Positions 1 through 9,231 are shown, numbered from the stretch's first letter. The stretch is 64,000 nt of DNA from Spirosoma aureum (GCF_011604685.1 NZ_CP050063.1:3246501-3310500), one strand, 5' to 3'. Program-made: numbers and translations. Notes: generated by a model from the letters alone, not told the origin.

Positions 1-162
1 AGGAGCAAGGATTTCGCCCAGGTTGCTCTGTTAGTGAAAAGTCTGGACACGCCCAAAGATCAGTTTACAATTGAGATCCAGGAAACCAAAACAGGTGGAA
101 CGCTTAAGTTTCAATGGGATGACAAAGAGGCTTATACTGACTTTAAAATAATCAGGAATTAG
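1..162 (+). CDS. C-terminal fragment of a DUF2911-like protein (partial at left edge)
   Basis: The first frame is open from base 1 to a TAG at 160-162 and gives the last 53 residues of a protein whose start lies outside the window. The pattern (a hydrophobic strand, LDTPKDQFTIEI, a short turn, then LKFQWDDKEAYTDFKI) resembles the C-terminal end of the complete DUF2911 protein at 685-1218, which has SPIEKLTITP followed by SSIAIAWDNMTISVPV. I infer that it is a related DUF2911-type protein in tandem with its neighbour. The similarity is short, so the family call is tentative. A very strong hairpin follows 26 bases after the stop. Confidence 0.5.
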   Translation, partial: RSKDFAQVALLVKSLDTPKDQFTIEIQETKTGGTLKFQWDDKEAYTDFKIIRN

Positions 163-187
163 CGTTTACCTGTCACTGGAAGATCAA

Positions 188-241
188 GCCCCATAAACAG
201 CAAGCCCGTTCAGCAATGGACGGGCTTGCTGTTTATGGGGC
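188..241. terminator. Perfect 22-bp inverted repeat, terminator-like
   Basis: Arms 188-209 and 220-241 are exactly complementary over 22 bp around a 10-base loop. It lies 26 bases after the stop of the preceding gene. No T tract follows on either strand, so it is not a textbook intrinsic terminator. It could act as an mRNA 3'-end stabiliser or a bidirectional terminator. The arm core CAGCAAGC recurs in the hairpin at 57368-57414. Confidence 0.7.
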
Positions 242-242
242 A

Positions 243-684
243 GTAAACCCCTACCCAGGACCAATAAACGGGCGTTTATCATTGTACGGTTTGAAGCTAT
301 TGCTTTAAAATACCGTTGAAAAGAACAATTTGCCGTTCCAGTTTGTCAGACGAGGAGCTCTCCGTAATAAGATTGAGCGATAGCCTTTTGAGAAAATCGA
401 CTATTTTCATGAATGCTTTATTAGAGCCAATTAATAAGATTACGTATAAGTTTTTTTTAGCGTAAATTTTTTTGAAAAACAGCAAGCAAATAAAAGGTAC
501 TAATAGTCAGTAGTTTAGATGCTATTAGCCGTATGTAGAAGCAGGGAAGGGAGTCGTATAGCTTTCAGAAATGGATGTAGGAAAAATACAGTTCTCTCCT
601 TATTCTTTACATTATTCGCCAAAAACTATCGTTTACTTTGTAGCGTATATGACACAAACAAACAACCAAATCAATTTCACCATC
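243..684. other. Intergenic stretch upstream of the DUF2911 gene
   Basis: This AT-rich stretch of about 440 bases holds no convincing gene. A minus-strand frame (297-485) could encode a short peptide beginning MKIVDFLKRLSL, but it has no family resemblance, no terminator and no clear ribosome-binding site. A small inverted repeat (ATAAACG, 264-270 and 273-279) is present. The segment TTACTTTG at 633-640 matches the Bacteroidota -7 consensus TAnnTTTG except at the second base and lies 45 bases before the start at 685, so it is the likely promoter. Confidence 0.4.
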
Positions 685-1218
685 ATGAAAAATCTGATTG
701 CAGTCTTTAGTCTCCTGTTTGCCATGGTATCACTGGCGCAGGCACAGGACAAAAAGCCGCCAGTAAGTCCGAAGGTAACTGTAGAAAGCCCTGATAAGAA
801 TATCAAAATTGTTTATGGCCAGCCTTCTAAAAAAGGCCGGGTTATTTTCGGGCCAGAAGGATCGGCTAGTCTGGAGAAATTTGGTAAAGTTTGGCGCACT
901 GGTGCCAACGAAGCTACGGAAATTACATTTAAAAGCGATGTAATGTTCGGTGACAAAATGGTGAAGGCAGGTACCTACACGCTATTTACCATTCCCGGTG
1001 AAAAAGAGTGGAGCGTTCTGTTGAATAGCACGCTGGGACAGTGGGGTGCTTACGACTACGAAAAAATCAAAGGTAATGATGTGGCAATGATAAAGGTACC
1101 CGTATCGATGGCTAAATCACCCATCGAAAAACTGACCATTACGCCCTCTAACAGCAGCATTGCCATTGCCTGGGATAACATGACAATTTCGGTGCCAGTA
1201 ATGAAACACGGCTCGTAA
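685..1218 (+). CDS. DUF2911 domain protein, exported
   Basis: This is a 177-residue protein with an N-terminal signal peptide (MKNLIAVFSLLFAMVSLAQA, cut near residue 20) followed by one DUF2911 domain. Family features visible are SPKVTVESPDKNIKIVYGQP, GRVIFG, VWRTGANEATEI, the AGTYTLFTIP strand and W-V-L-N. The start at 685 was chosen over the upstream in-frame ATG at 571 because it directly begins a standard signal peptide. DUF2911 proteins are common secreted Bacteroidota proteins of unknown function, so no reaction can be assigned. The gene appears to be a single unit: a promoter-like -7 element at 633-640 and an intrinsic terminator at 1301-1340. Confidence 0.9.
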   Translation: MKNLIAVFSLLFAMVSLAQAQDKKPPVSPKVTVESPDKNIKIVYGQPSKKGRVIFGPEGSASLEKFGKVWRTGANEATEITFKSDVMFGDKMVKAGTYTLFTIPGEKEWSVLLNSTLGQWGAYDYEKIKGNDVAMIKVPVSMAKSPIEKLTITPSNSSIAIAWDNMTISVPVMKHGS

Positions 1219-1300
1219 GTTTGACAGTAGTAAATCAGCAAGCTGGTAATTTTCCAGATAAGGAATTCCCGGCTTGCTTAGTTTACCTTGAATCCCTGAT

Positions 1301-1340
1301 TAGCCCGACCTCCGATTTAAGGGGGCGGGCTAACTTTTTT
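1301..1340 (+). terminator. Intrinsic terminator after the DUF2911 gene
   Basis: TAGCCCG (1301-1307) pairs with CGGGCTA (1326-1332), the stem is extended by a CCTC/GGGG segment after a one-base mismatch, and a run of Ts follows at 1335-1341. It lies 83 bases downstream of the DUF2911 stop. Confidence 0.8.
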
Positions 1341-1479
1341 TGAGTAATTAATGGGTAAATTCCACCTTTTTTAGCGTGTATCGGGTCTATCTTGCAACAA
1401 ACGCATTAAAATTTGCGTAAAAAGTTAACAGACAATAGATTAAGTGCGTTATTTGGGGTAATAAAACCAGCTATATTGA

Positions 1480-2388
1480 ATGATGAAACGCTACTTTGTT
1501 TTTTTGCTTGTAGTATTGGCCAACATGCCTGCTTTGGGGCAGGAATTGGCCGACTACTACCAAATTCCAGACCAGCGTCATCAATATGACCGGTTGCTGG
1601 CGCGCTATGGTGGTGCATATACCCGCGATCGCTGGTATGTTTCCCTGAACGGTTTTGTCCGCACAGACCGTGCTAAACTCGACAACTCATTTAATGACCT
1701 GATCGGAAGCAATCGGGTAACAAAATTGGGATGGAGTGCGCTCATTGGCTGGGCGTATCGGGAGCGGTGGGCTGTAGAAGCGGGTTATGTTAGTTCGCCT
1801 ACTCATACCGAAGTGCTTGTTAATAGTGGTGTATATCCGTATACCTTCCGATTTTCCAATGACAAACAGGGGCTTGTACTACGGGGTAAACGGATGATCC
1901 TGTCAACCAGTGGGCCCTGGAACAGATCAGGATTCTGGCTGACGGGCGGGTTATGGGTAACTCCGAACAGCAATCAGGATAAGGGTAAGTTTGCGCTTTC
2001 GGGGTATGGCTATCGAGATTGGCGAAGAGAGAAGTTAGATACGCTCCGATTAAGTGGTCAGACAGTGACGAGCGCGGTTCCAACAGCCATGGCCGAACTC
2101 GGCGTAGAATACAACATTCGACTGAACAATCAATTCGATATGGGCTTTTCGGTGCGTAAGCTCTGGGGTTTAGGAAGCTCAATTAAAACGGACGTTACGT
2201 ACAACATTAACGGACGGGAAGCGCACCATGCGCAATTCGATGGAACGGGCAGCGGTATGACCTATGGGTTAACCCTGCGTTATACCTTTGCGCTCCGGCA
2301 GACATTGTCGAATGTTCTTGATATTCAGGGCAAGAGGCCGTCAGGAAGGAGTAAAATAACACCGTTTAAAGAACAGATTAAGTATTAG
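1480..2388 (+). CDS. Outer-membrane beta-barrel-like protein of unknown function
   Basis: This 302-residue protein starts with a signal peptide ending near ALGQ (residue 21); either of two adjacent ATGs could be the start. The remainder alternates short amphipathic strands rich in aromatic residues and glycine (WYVSLNGFVRT, LGWSALIGWAY, WAVEAGYVSS, MTYGLTLRYTFAL), typical of an outer-membrane barrel of roughly 8-12 strands. A basic tail of about 30 residues follows the last apparent strand, which is unusual for a barrel. I do not recognise a specific family. It appears monocistronic, with no partner gene nearby to suggest a substrate. Confidence 0.7.
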   Translation: MMKRYFVFLLVVLANMPALGQELADYYQIPDQRHQYDRLLARYGGAYTRDRWYVSLNGFVRTDRAKLDNSFNDLIGSNRVTKLGWSALIGWAYRERWAVEAGYVSSPTHTEVLVNSGVYPYTFRFSNDKQGLVLRGKRMILSTSGPWNRSGFWLTGGLWVTPNSNQDKGKFALSGYGYRDWRREKLDTLRLSGQTVTSAVPTAMAELGVEYNIRLNNQFDMGFSVRKLWGLGSSIKTDVTYNINGREAHHAQFDGTGSGMTYGLTLRYTFALRQTLSNVLDIQGKRPSGRSKITPFKEQIKY

Positions 2389-2441
2389 TCTATCGGGATT
2401 AGGGGTTGATCTTCAGGTGGTTACTGTTGGAAATAATGAAA

Positions 2442-2457
2442 TTTTTTGCGCAAAAAA
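2442..2457. promoter_or_regulatory. Perfect 16-bp palindrome, candidate operator
   Basis: TTTTTTGCGCAAAAAA is its own reverse complement and ends one base before the TTTG (2459-2462) that acts as the -33 element of the promoter described next. The position suits an activator or repressor site. The binding protein is unknown. Confidence 0.45.
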
Positions 2458-2458
2458 A

Positions 2459-2490
2459 TTTGCGAAATAAAAAAATACTTTCCACCTTTG
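2459..2490 (+). promoter_or_regulatory. Promoter of the cysteine-tailed leader ORF and redox genes
   Basis: A TTTG at 2459-2462 is followed after 20 bases by CACCTTTG (2483-2490), which matches the Bacteroidota -7 consensus TAnnTTTG except for the first T. Transcription would begin near 2497, giving a leader of about 370 bases ahead of the start at 2869. Confidence 0.5.
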
Positions 2491-2535
2491 CCTATGAACT
2501 TAGTCGACTGATCCGTCAGGCAGTTATTTACACTC

Positions 2536-2637
2536 ATGAATAAGCAAGCATCCCAACCGGCTCTCTCCCTTGAAACACCTGTTTCCCGGTTCCGAATGCG
2601 CACCATGTCGATGCCGACGATGGGTTGCTGTTGTTGA
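2536..2637 (+). CDS. 33-residue leader ORF ending in Met-Gly-Cys-Cys-Cys
   Basis: An ATG at 2536 opens a 33-codon frame ending at a TGA (2635-2637). The second half is rich in Met and Thr, and the last three sense codons are TGC TGT TGT. The frame lies between a promoter-like element (2459-2490) and a hairpin (2663-2680), on the mRNA leading to a peroxiredoxin-like gene and a TlpA-type oxidoreductase. Consecutive codons for one amino acid directly before a stop, followed by a hairpin, is the layout of ribosome-mediated attenuation leader peptides, here for cysteine. No signal peptide or domain is visible. I infer a regulatory role; a secreted or modified peptide is the alternative. The ribosome-binding site is weak. 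Confidence 0.55.
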   Translation: MNKQASQPALSLETPVSRFRMRTMSMPTMGCCC

Positions 2638-2662
2638 GGTTAAGTTCTTCTTCTTTTGCAAA

Positions 2663-2680
2663 TGCCGTTAGCGAACGGCA
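2663..2680 (+). promoter_or_regulatory. Hairpin downstream of the leader ORF
   Basis: TGCCGTT (2663-2669), the loop AGCG and AACGGCA (2674-2680) form a perfect 7-bp stem starting 25 bases after the leader stop, behind a pyrimidine-rich stretch. No U tract follows, so it resembles a pause or anti-terminator hairpin rather than a terminator. Confidence 0.4.
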
Positions 2681-2791
2681 AACAACTAACCCATTAAATG
2701 CTTACCCGCTGTCTATTCTGACTAAGGGATGTAATCGACTCACTGATTTGTCGTGACTCGTTACAAAAAAACAAGTAATTCATTTACATTA

Positions 2792-2816
2792 TTATCCTAT
2801 TTAATATATAGGATAA
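2792..2816. promoter_or_regulatory. Inverted repeat in the AT-rich region before the redox genes
   Basis: TTATCCTAT (2792-2800) and ATAGGATAA (2808-2816) are perfect 9-bp arms with a 7-base spacer in a very AT-rich segment 52 bases before the start codon at 2869. It could be an operator for a second, internal promoter. No known regulator can be named from the sequence. Confidence 0.4.
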
Positions 2817-2868
2817 ATATTATAAAGAACAATCACTTCGATTAAATACGACATAAACGCAACTACTC

Positions 2869-3597
2869 ATGACACTTGAATTTCAAAATGAACTCGGCGA
2901 TTTCCGCACATTCACCACAAAGCCTCGCCAAAAGAATGTTGATATTCAACCGTTAAAGACAGGTGATACAGCTCCATTTTTCAGTCTGGCGGGCGGTTCG
3001 GGCGATTGGCGGGCCTCCATCTTCAATTATCCGAAATCAGGATCCGGTCAATCAGTATCGCTTTTGGATTTAGTGGCTGAAAAGCCGGTAGTCATAAGCT
3101 TTTATTGCCCATGCTGGGGGCGTTATGCTGGCCCCTATCTGGATTCGCTGATTCGCCTGAACGATGCCCTTCAGCAAGTTGGCGCTGAATTAGTGGTTCT
3201 CTCCATCGAATCGCCAAAAGTGCTCGCCAAGCAGGGTAAAAATCTGGATTTCCTGTTTGCTCATGATGCTGATCAACAAGTGTCGCGTCAATTCGGGGTG
3301 TACAACGAAGACAGCCCGGTTTGGGATCGGGTATCGGGCATTTCCGATGAAGCCTTTATTCCGGCCGTGTATGTGGTCGGTCCAGATCGGCAGATCGAAT
3401 ACCATTTCCTGGATGAAAACTTCGATACACCAATCGACATCGATACGATTGTTTCGCATGTATGGGCACTGAGCCCGGTTGATGCTGACTTTATCGATAA
3501 GCCGGTTGGCCGGCAGAATGTGTATGCGCAGGGATTTTTCGCGCTTTGGCTGCTGGGCTTTCTGGCTGCTGCCGGTTCACAATTCATCAATCCCTAA
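2869..3597 (+). CDS. Peroxiredoxin/redoxin-like (AhpC/TSA-type) protein
   Basis: The 242-residue product has a thioredoxin fold from about residue 30 to 195: TGDTAPFFSL, then VVISFYCPCWGRYAGPYL with cysteines at 80 and 82, a LVVLSIES strand, an FLFAHDAD segment and a cis-proline-type FIPAVYVV strand. The active site is C-P-C rather than the C-x-x-C of thioredoxins, which fits the broad AhpC/TSA group. There is no N-terminal signal peptide. The C-terminal 20 residues are hydrophobic (FFALWLLGFLAAAG) and may be a membrane anchor or an amphipathic helix. It is followed after 11 bases by a TlpA-type gene, so the two form an operon behind the cysteine-tailed leader. Confidence 0.75.
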   Translation: MTLEFQNELGDFRTFTTKPRQKNVDIQPLKTGDTAPFFSLAGGSGDWRASIFNYPKSGSGQSVSLLDLVAEKPVVISFYCPCWGRYAGPYLDSLIRLNDALQQVGAELVVLSIESPKVLAKQGKNLDFLFAHDADQQVSRQFGVYNEDSPVWDRVSGISDEAFIPAVYVVGPDRQIEYHFLDENFDTPIDIDTIVSHVWALSPVDADFIDKPVGRQNVYAQGFFALWLLGFLAAAGSQFINP

Positions 3598-3608
3598 AAA
3601 CACGTTTT

Positions 3609-4874
3609 ATGAAACGCAATCAGGTCGCCAAAACGGTATTCCTCACAGCACTCACCAGCACCAGCCTTTTCGCTCAAACACCAGCTCCATTACGTGAAGG
3701 CGTATGGCGGGGTGTTTTTCAGGCTGGTCAGGAAACCATTCCGTTCAATTTTGAGGTGAAAGCCGGGAATTCGGTGGCGACAACCAAGCTTTATCTGCTT
3801 AATGCCCGTGAGCGTGAAGAATTGACCGACCTGACGCAACAGGGAGACTCGGTTTTCGTTCCGATCCCGCTGTATGACGCTACACTCCGTTTTAAACGAG
3901 AAGGAGCGGATAAACTGACGGGGGTATACCGTAGTAACTCAAGTGGCCGTGACCTTCCGCTAGCGGCTGAATATGGCAAAACCTACCGGTTTGAACCGGG
4001 TGTGACTCCTACCGTTAAATTGTCGGGGAAATGGGATGTCAATATTGAGCGGGCACCCGGTGATGTCAATAAAACGGTTGGTATATTCGAACAGAATGGT
4101 AGCCGCGTTACGGGTACTATTCTAACCGTAACGGGCGATTATAGATATCTGGACGGTCAGGTCTCGGGAAACGAGTTTGTACTGTCTTCGTTTAGTGGCT
4201 CGTCGCCGTCCGTTTTTCGGGGGAAATTTACTGACGAGGGTAAATTCACCGGCGAATTCCGTTACGTGCGGGGAGGTTTTACGGCAACAGGAGTAAAAAA
4301 CGAAAAAGCCGCTTTGCCGGATCTATATTCTTTGACGAATCTTAAGCCGGGTTACTCCAAACTTGATTTTACCTTTCCTGACCTGAATGGTAAATCTGTT
4401 TCGCTCAATGATCCGAAGTACAAAGATAAAGTCGTGATCGTAACAATTTTAGGTAGCTGGTGTCCAAACTGTATTGATGAAACCGCTTTTCTGGCGCCCT
4501 GGTACAAAGCCAACCGAAAGCGGGGAGTTGAAATAATCGGTCTGGCCTTCGAGCGAAAAAATGATCTGACGTTTGCCAAAACAGCCTTAAGCCGACTGCT
4601 TAAGCGGTACGATGTTCAGTACGATATTTTGTTTGCTGGAATAGCGGATAAGAAAGTGGCCTCCGAATCGCTCCCGGCGCTGAATAAAGTACTCGCTTTC
4701 CCAACCACCATTATCATTGATAAAAAAGGTAATGTTAGCCAGATTCATACGGGTTATACGGGTCCGGCTACAGGTGCCTATTACGATGAATATGTGCAGG
4801 AGTTCAATAGTCACATCAACCAGTTGCTTGGCGACACCCCTGCTCCTCAAGCATCCCGGCAAACGGTCAAGTAA
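3609..4874 (+). CDS. TlpA-family thiol-disulfide oxidoreductase, exported
   Basis: This 421-residue protein begins with a signal peptide (MKRNQVAKTVFLTALTSTSL, cut after FAQ near residue 23). Residues 25-240 form a beta-rich domain of the kind found before TlpA/ResA domains in Bacteroidota. The C-terminal thioredoxin fold carries the active site GSWCPNC with cysteines near 284 and 287, and a cis-proline strand in FPTTIIIDKKG. The role inferred is thiol-disulfide exchange in the periplasm or cell envelope. The start at 3609 was preferred to an upstream in-frame ATG inside the preceding gene because it begins the signal peptide and lies 11 bases after the stop of the redoxin gene. Confidence 0.88.
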   Translation: MKRNQVAKTVFLTALTSTSLFAQTPAPLREGVWRGVFQAGQETIPFNFEVKAGNSVATTKLYLLNAREREELTDLTQQGDSVFVPIPLYDATLRFKREGADKLTGVYRSNSSGRDLPLAAEYGKTYRFEPGVTPTVKLSGKWDVNIERAPGDVNKTVGIFEQNGSRVTGTILTVTGDYRYLDGQVSGNEFVLSSFSGSSPSVFRGKFTDEGKFTGEFRYVRGGFTATGVKNEKAALPDLYSLTNLKPGYSKLDFTFPDLNGKSVSLNDPKYKDKVVIVTILGSWCPNCIDETAFLAPWYKANRKRGVEIIGLAFERKNDLTFAKTALSRLLKRYDVQYDILFAGIADKKVASESLPALNKVLAFPTTIIIDKKGNVSQIHTGYTGPATGAYYDEYVQEFNSHINQLLGDTPAPQASRQTVK

Positions 4875-4937
4875 TCCAGTTTCGTGAATTGACCTTTTTT
4901 CAGATTGTGTCGCCTGCCCATTTTTTGACGAAAGGAA

Positions 4938-5225
4938 ATGCTAGTAAAAATCATGATTAACAGTAAAGTAAGAAAGACGGTATCCGAATTCGATGGACTA
5001 CCGTTTGCCGAGCAGGCAGCAATTATCTGGCAGAAAGGCCAACCGGTTGCTACCCGGCATTTACCCGATTTTCGGCTACACTTATACGCCGTCGACCATT
5101 TTTTTGTTGAAATGTGGGTTTGTCGACGTCGATTCATAGTTACACTGTTCCGCCCAATAACGGATACCGACGATTTACTGCCTTACGTAAATCTTGGATT
5201 GCCAGTTCAGAACAGTATGTGTTGA
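4938..5225 (+). CDS. Small conserved-looking protein of unknown function
   Basis: This 95-residue cytoplasmic-looking product has no signal peptide or membrane segment. Phrases such as VRKTVSEFDGLPFAEQAAIIWQ, FRLHLYAVDHFFVEMWV and ITDTDDLLPYVNLGL have the composition of a real folded protein, but I do not recognise a family. AAAGGA just upstream of the ATG at 4938 is a plausible ribosome-binding site; a second in-frame ATG at 4953 is possible. It lies 63 bases after the TlpA-type gene and could belong to the same transcript. Confidence 0.55.
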   Translation: MLVKIMINSKVRKTVSEFDGLPFAEQAAIIWQKGQPVATRHLPDFRLHLYAVDHFFVEMWVCRRRFIVTLFRPITDTDDLLPYVNLGLPVQNSMC

Positions 5226-5435
5226 ATACCTGGCAGTTGGCCTATCGTGACTGAAGGATTAGCTAAAAAACGCTATGGCGTATAAATCTAGATACTGAGA
5301 TGCTGTGGGTATAGAATCAGGGTTATTCGCCTTATCTTTAAATCCCGTTAGGCTGTGTGTTTGAGGGCATTTATTAGTCCTGAATTGTCGAAAACACAAC
5401 GTTCTGACGAACTGATTTAACAACCTAAAAAACGC

Positions 5436-6323
5436 ATGAAAAAGCAATTCAGCATTCTCCTCTTTTTTACCCTAAGTTCCCTGTTGAGCAACGCACAGAC
5501 TCAACCCAAAACCGTTGGCCCCGAAAAAGGTGCACTCGTCATTGTAGGGGGCGGCAGCATGGCTCCCGAACTCTGGAGCCGTTTCGTTGAATTAGCGGGT
5601 GGACCCGCCAATGCCAACATCGTTATCGTGCCTACGGCAGGCGAAGATTCTTCAGCTACCAAAGCGCCCCGAGAAACTGAAAGACTCCAGAGCCTGGGCG
5701 TGAAAAACATAACCATTCTGCATACCCGTGATCCGAAGGTTGCCAATCAGGAATCGTTCGTTGCTCCTTTGAAAAAAGCAACGGGGGTCTGGTTCGTAGG
5801 TGGTCGTCACTGGCGGTTAACCGATTCCTATCTGAACACGTTGGCGCATAAGGAATTCAATGCTGTACTGAGCCGGGGTGGTGTCATTGGTGGTACATCG
5901 GCCGGGGCGACCATTCAGGGATCATTCATGGTGCGGGGTGACACAAAAGGGAACTCAATCATGATCGGTGATCACACAGAGGGTCTCGATTTCATTCATA
6001 ATGTGACTATCGATCAGCATGTTCTGCGCCGGAATCGCCAGTTTGACCTCATTGATGTCATTAAAGCGCGGCCCGAACTGTTAGGTGTCGGCATTGACGA
6101 AGGGACCGCTATTGTCGTTCAGAAAAATACGTTTGAGGTGATGGGCGCATCGTATGTTGCTGTCTACACCGCCGACCAGATTGCCAATAATGCCAAATAC
6201 CCATCGGGTCAGAACAGCACAGGTGGTCCGTTTTTTTTCCTGGGTAAAGGACAGAAGTTCGATTTGCAGACGCGTAAGGTACTGAACCAGCAGCCCCCGC
6301 GACCGAACGAACCCGCTAAATAA
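5436..6323 (+). CDS. cphB: Exported cyanophycinase (peptidase family S51)
   Basis: The 295-residue product belongs to peptidase family S51. It has a signal peptide (cut near residue 20 after SNAQ), a GALVIVGGGSM strand, IVIVPTAGED, the nucleophile elbow GGTSAGAT with Ser near 154, and the distal VTIDQHVLRRNRQFDL and GVGIDEGTAIVV segments of cyanophycinases. Cyanophycinase hydrolyses the Arg-Asp storage polymer cyanophycin to beta-Asp-Arg dipeptides. The signal peptide indicates that it acts outside the cytoplasm, so it probably uses external polymer or cleaves other beta-aspartyl peptides. No cyanophycin synthetase is present in the window. Confidence 0.87.
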   Translation: MKKQFSILLFFTLSSLLSNAQTQPKTVGPEKGALVIVGGGSMAPELWSRFVELAGGPANANIVIVPTAGEDSSATKAPRETERLQSLGVKNITILHTRDPKVANQESFVAPLKKATGVWFVGGRHWRLTDSYLNTLAHKEFNAVLSRGGVIGGTSAGATIQGSFMVRGDTKGNSIMIGDHTEGLDFIHNVTIDQHVLRRNRQFDLIDVIKARPELLGVGIDEGTAIVVQKNTFEVMGASYVAVYTADQIANNAKYPSGQNSTGGPFFFLGKGQKFDLQTRKVLNQQPPRPNEPAK

Positions 6324-6399
6324 GTCGATTTATTGAATGCATCGCTTCTGATTTACTCAACACTTACATTTACCTATCAACCCCTTAACAAACCAATAA

Positions 6400-7692
<1,293 letters not shown>

Positions 7693-7701
7693 CCAGAATA
7701 C

Positions 7702-7744
7702 GGTTTACGGGAGCCAGAATACTAGAGTCAGGCTCCCGTAAACC
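7702..7744. terminator. Perfect 14-bp hairpin after metY
   Basis: GGTTTACGGGAGCC (7702-7715) pairs exactly with GGCTCCCGTAAACC (7731-7744) around a 15-base loop, 9 bases after the metY stop. It is followed by A-rich sequence rather than Ts. Confidence 0.7.
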
Positions 7745-7761
7745 AAAAACAAAGTTCAATT

Positions 7762-9231
7762 TTGAGTAAGCCAGATTATGATGCCGTTGTGGTTGGCTCT
7801 GGACCGAATGGCCTGAGTGCTGCGATTACGTTGCAACAAGCCGGTCTATCGGTACTGGTGCTGGAAGCCAAAGCCGAAATTGGGGGCGGATTGCGTTCGG
7901 CAGAACTGACATTGCCTGGCTTTATGCATGATATTTGCTCGGCAGTTCATCCATTGGCGGCAGGTTCCCCGTTTTTTCAGAGCCTTCCGTTGGCTGAACA
8001 TGGGCTGGAGTTTATTTACCCGCCTTTGTCAGCTGCGCACCCCTTCGACGACGGAACCGCTGCCTCACTACGACCGTCGGTTAGCGAAACAGCTCGTACA
8101 CTGGGTATCGATGAGCGGGCCTATCTGGATTTGCTGGAACCACTGGTGCGCCATTGGCCAACAATGGCTGCGGATGTGCTGGGGCCGTTACGCTTTCCAA
8201 AGCATCCATTCGACATGGCTCAATTTGGTTTGGATGCGTTGCCATCGGCAGTGCAATTGGTTAAACGGTTCAAGACAAAAGAAGCCCGTGGTTTGTTTGC
8301 CGGAATGGCGGCCCATGCCATTCAGCCGTTATCGAATCTGACAACGTCGGCCATTGCACTGGTCCTGATGACGGCGGGGCACCTGCGGGGCTGGCCAGTT
8401 CCTAAGGGTGGTTCACGGGCTATTGCCAATGCGTTGGCGTCGTATTTTCGGTCGATTGGCGGCAAAATTGAGACGAATACGCCGGTTCAGTCAATGAGTC
8501 AGTTACCGTCGGCGAAGGTCGCCGTGTTTGATGTAACACCAAAACAATTGCTTGGTATAGCGGGTGATCGATTCGCTTCCGGAACCGCAAACCGGCTGTA
8601 TCGCTGGCAATTAGAGAACTATCGATACGGCATGGGCGTGTTTAAAGTCGATTGGGCGCTGGATGGGCCAATTCCGTTTACGGCTCCGGAATGCCGACAG
8701 GCTGGAACAGTTCACCTGGGCAGTACATTCGAAGAAATCGCTGAAGCAGAACGGCTTACGTCGCAGGGGCAGCACCCGGATCGACCCTATGTGTTGCTAG
8801 CGCAGCAAAGTCTATTTGACTCGACACGTGCACCGGAAGGGAAACATACAGCCTGGGCATACTGCCACGTCCCAAATGGCTCGACGGTCGACCGAACAGA
8901 CGCTATTGAACGTCAGATCGAGCGGTACGCGCCCGGTTTTCGGGACCAAATTCTGGCGCGACATACCATGAACACGGCCCAGTTGGAGATGTATAACCCA
9001 AATTACGTAGGGGGCGACATCAACGGCGGCATCATTGACATCCGTCAGTTGTATACCCGGCCCGTTGTTACCCTGTCGCCTTACCGGACATCGGCTCCCG
9101 GCATATACATCTGCTCATCGTCTACGCCACCCGGTGGCGGGGTACATGGCATGTGCGGGTATCATGCGGCCCGGGTTGCCCTACGCGAAGGATTTGCTCT
9201 GCCCGTAACGGTGTCACTTGCCACAGGTTAA
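7762..9231 (+). CDS. FAD-dependent oxidoreductase of the phytoene-desaturase/PYROXD2 type
   Basis: This 489-residue flavoprotein opens with the dinucleotide-binding motif VVVGSGPNGLSAA (residues 10-22) and continues with LEAKAEIGGGLRSAEL, as in CrtI-like and PYROXD2-like oxidoreductases. A C-terminal FAD segment IYICSSSTPPGGGVHGMCG is also visible. No signal peptide is present. The frame lacks a suitable ATG at its 5' end; TTG at 7762 is used because the FAD motif begins only nine residues later. No other carotenoid genes flank it, so carotenoid desaturation cannot be claimed and the substrate is unknown. The next gene, a PhyH-type dioxygenase, is 165 bases away and probably separately transcribed. 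Confidence 0.8.
   Translation: MSKPDYDAVVVGSGPNGLSAAITLQQAGLSVLVLEAKAEIGGGLRSAELTLPGFMHDICSAVHPLAAGSPFFQSLPLAEHGLEFIYPPLSAAHPFDDGTAASLRPSVSETARTLGIDERAYLDLLEPLVRHWPTMAADVLGPLRFPKHPFDMAQFGLDALPSAVQLVKRFKTKEARGLFAGMAAHAIQPLSNLTTSAIALVLMTAGHLRGWPVPKGGSRAIANALASYFRSIGGKIETNTPVQSMSQLPSAKVAVFDVTPKQLLGIAGDRFASGTANRLYRWQLENYRYGMGVFKVDWALDGPIPFTAPECRQAGTVHLGSTFEEIAEAERLTSQGQHPDRPYVLLAQQSLFDSTRAPEGKHTAWAYCHVPNGSTVDRTDAIERQIERYAPGFRDQILARHTMNTAQLEMYNPNYVGGDINGGIIDIRQLYTRPVVTLSPYRTSAPGIYICSSSTPPGGGVHGMCGYHAARVALREGFALPVTVSLATG

Noticed and set aside
297..485. Minus-strand 62-codon frame in the gap before the DUF2911 gene
   Set aside because: Lys/Ile/Leu-rich product in AT-rich DNA with no family resemblance, ribosome-binding site or terminator.
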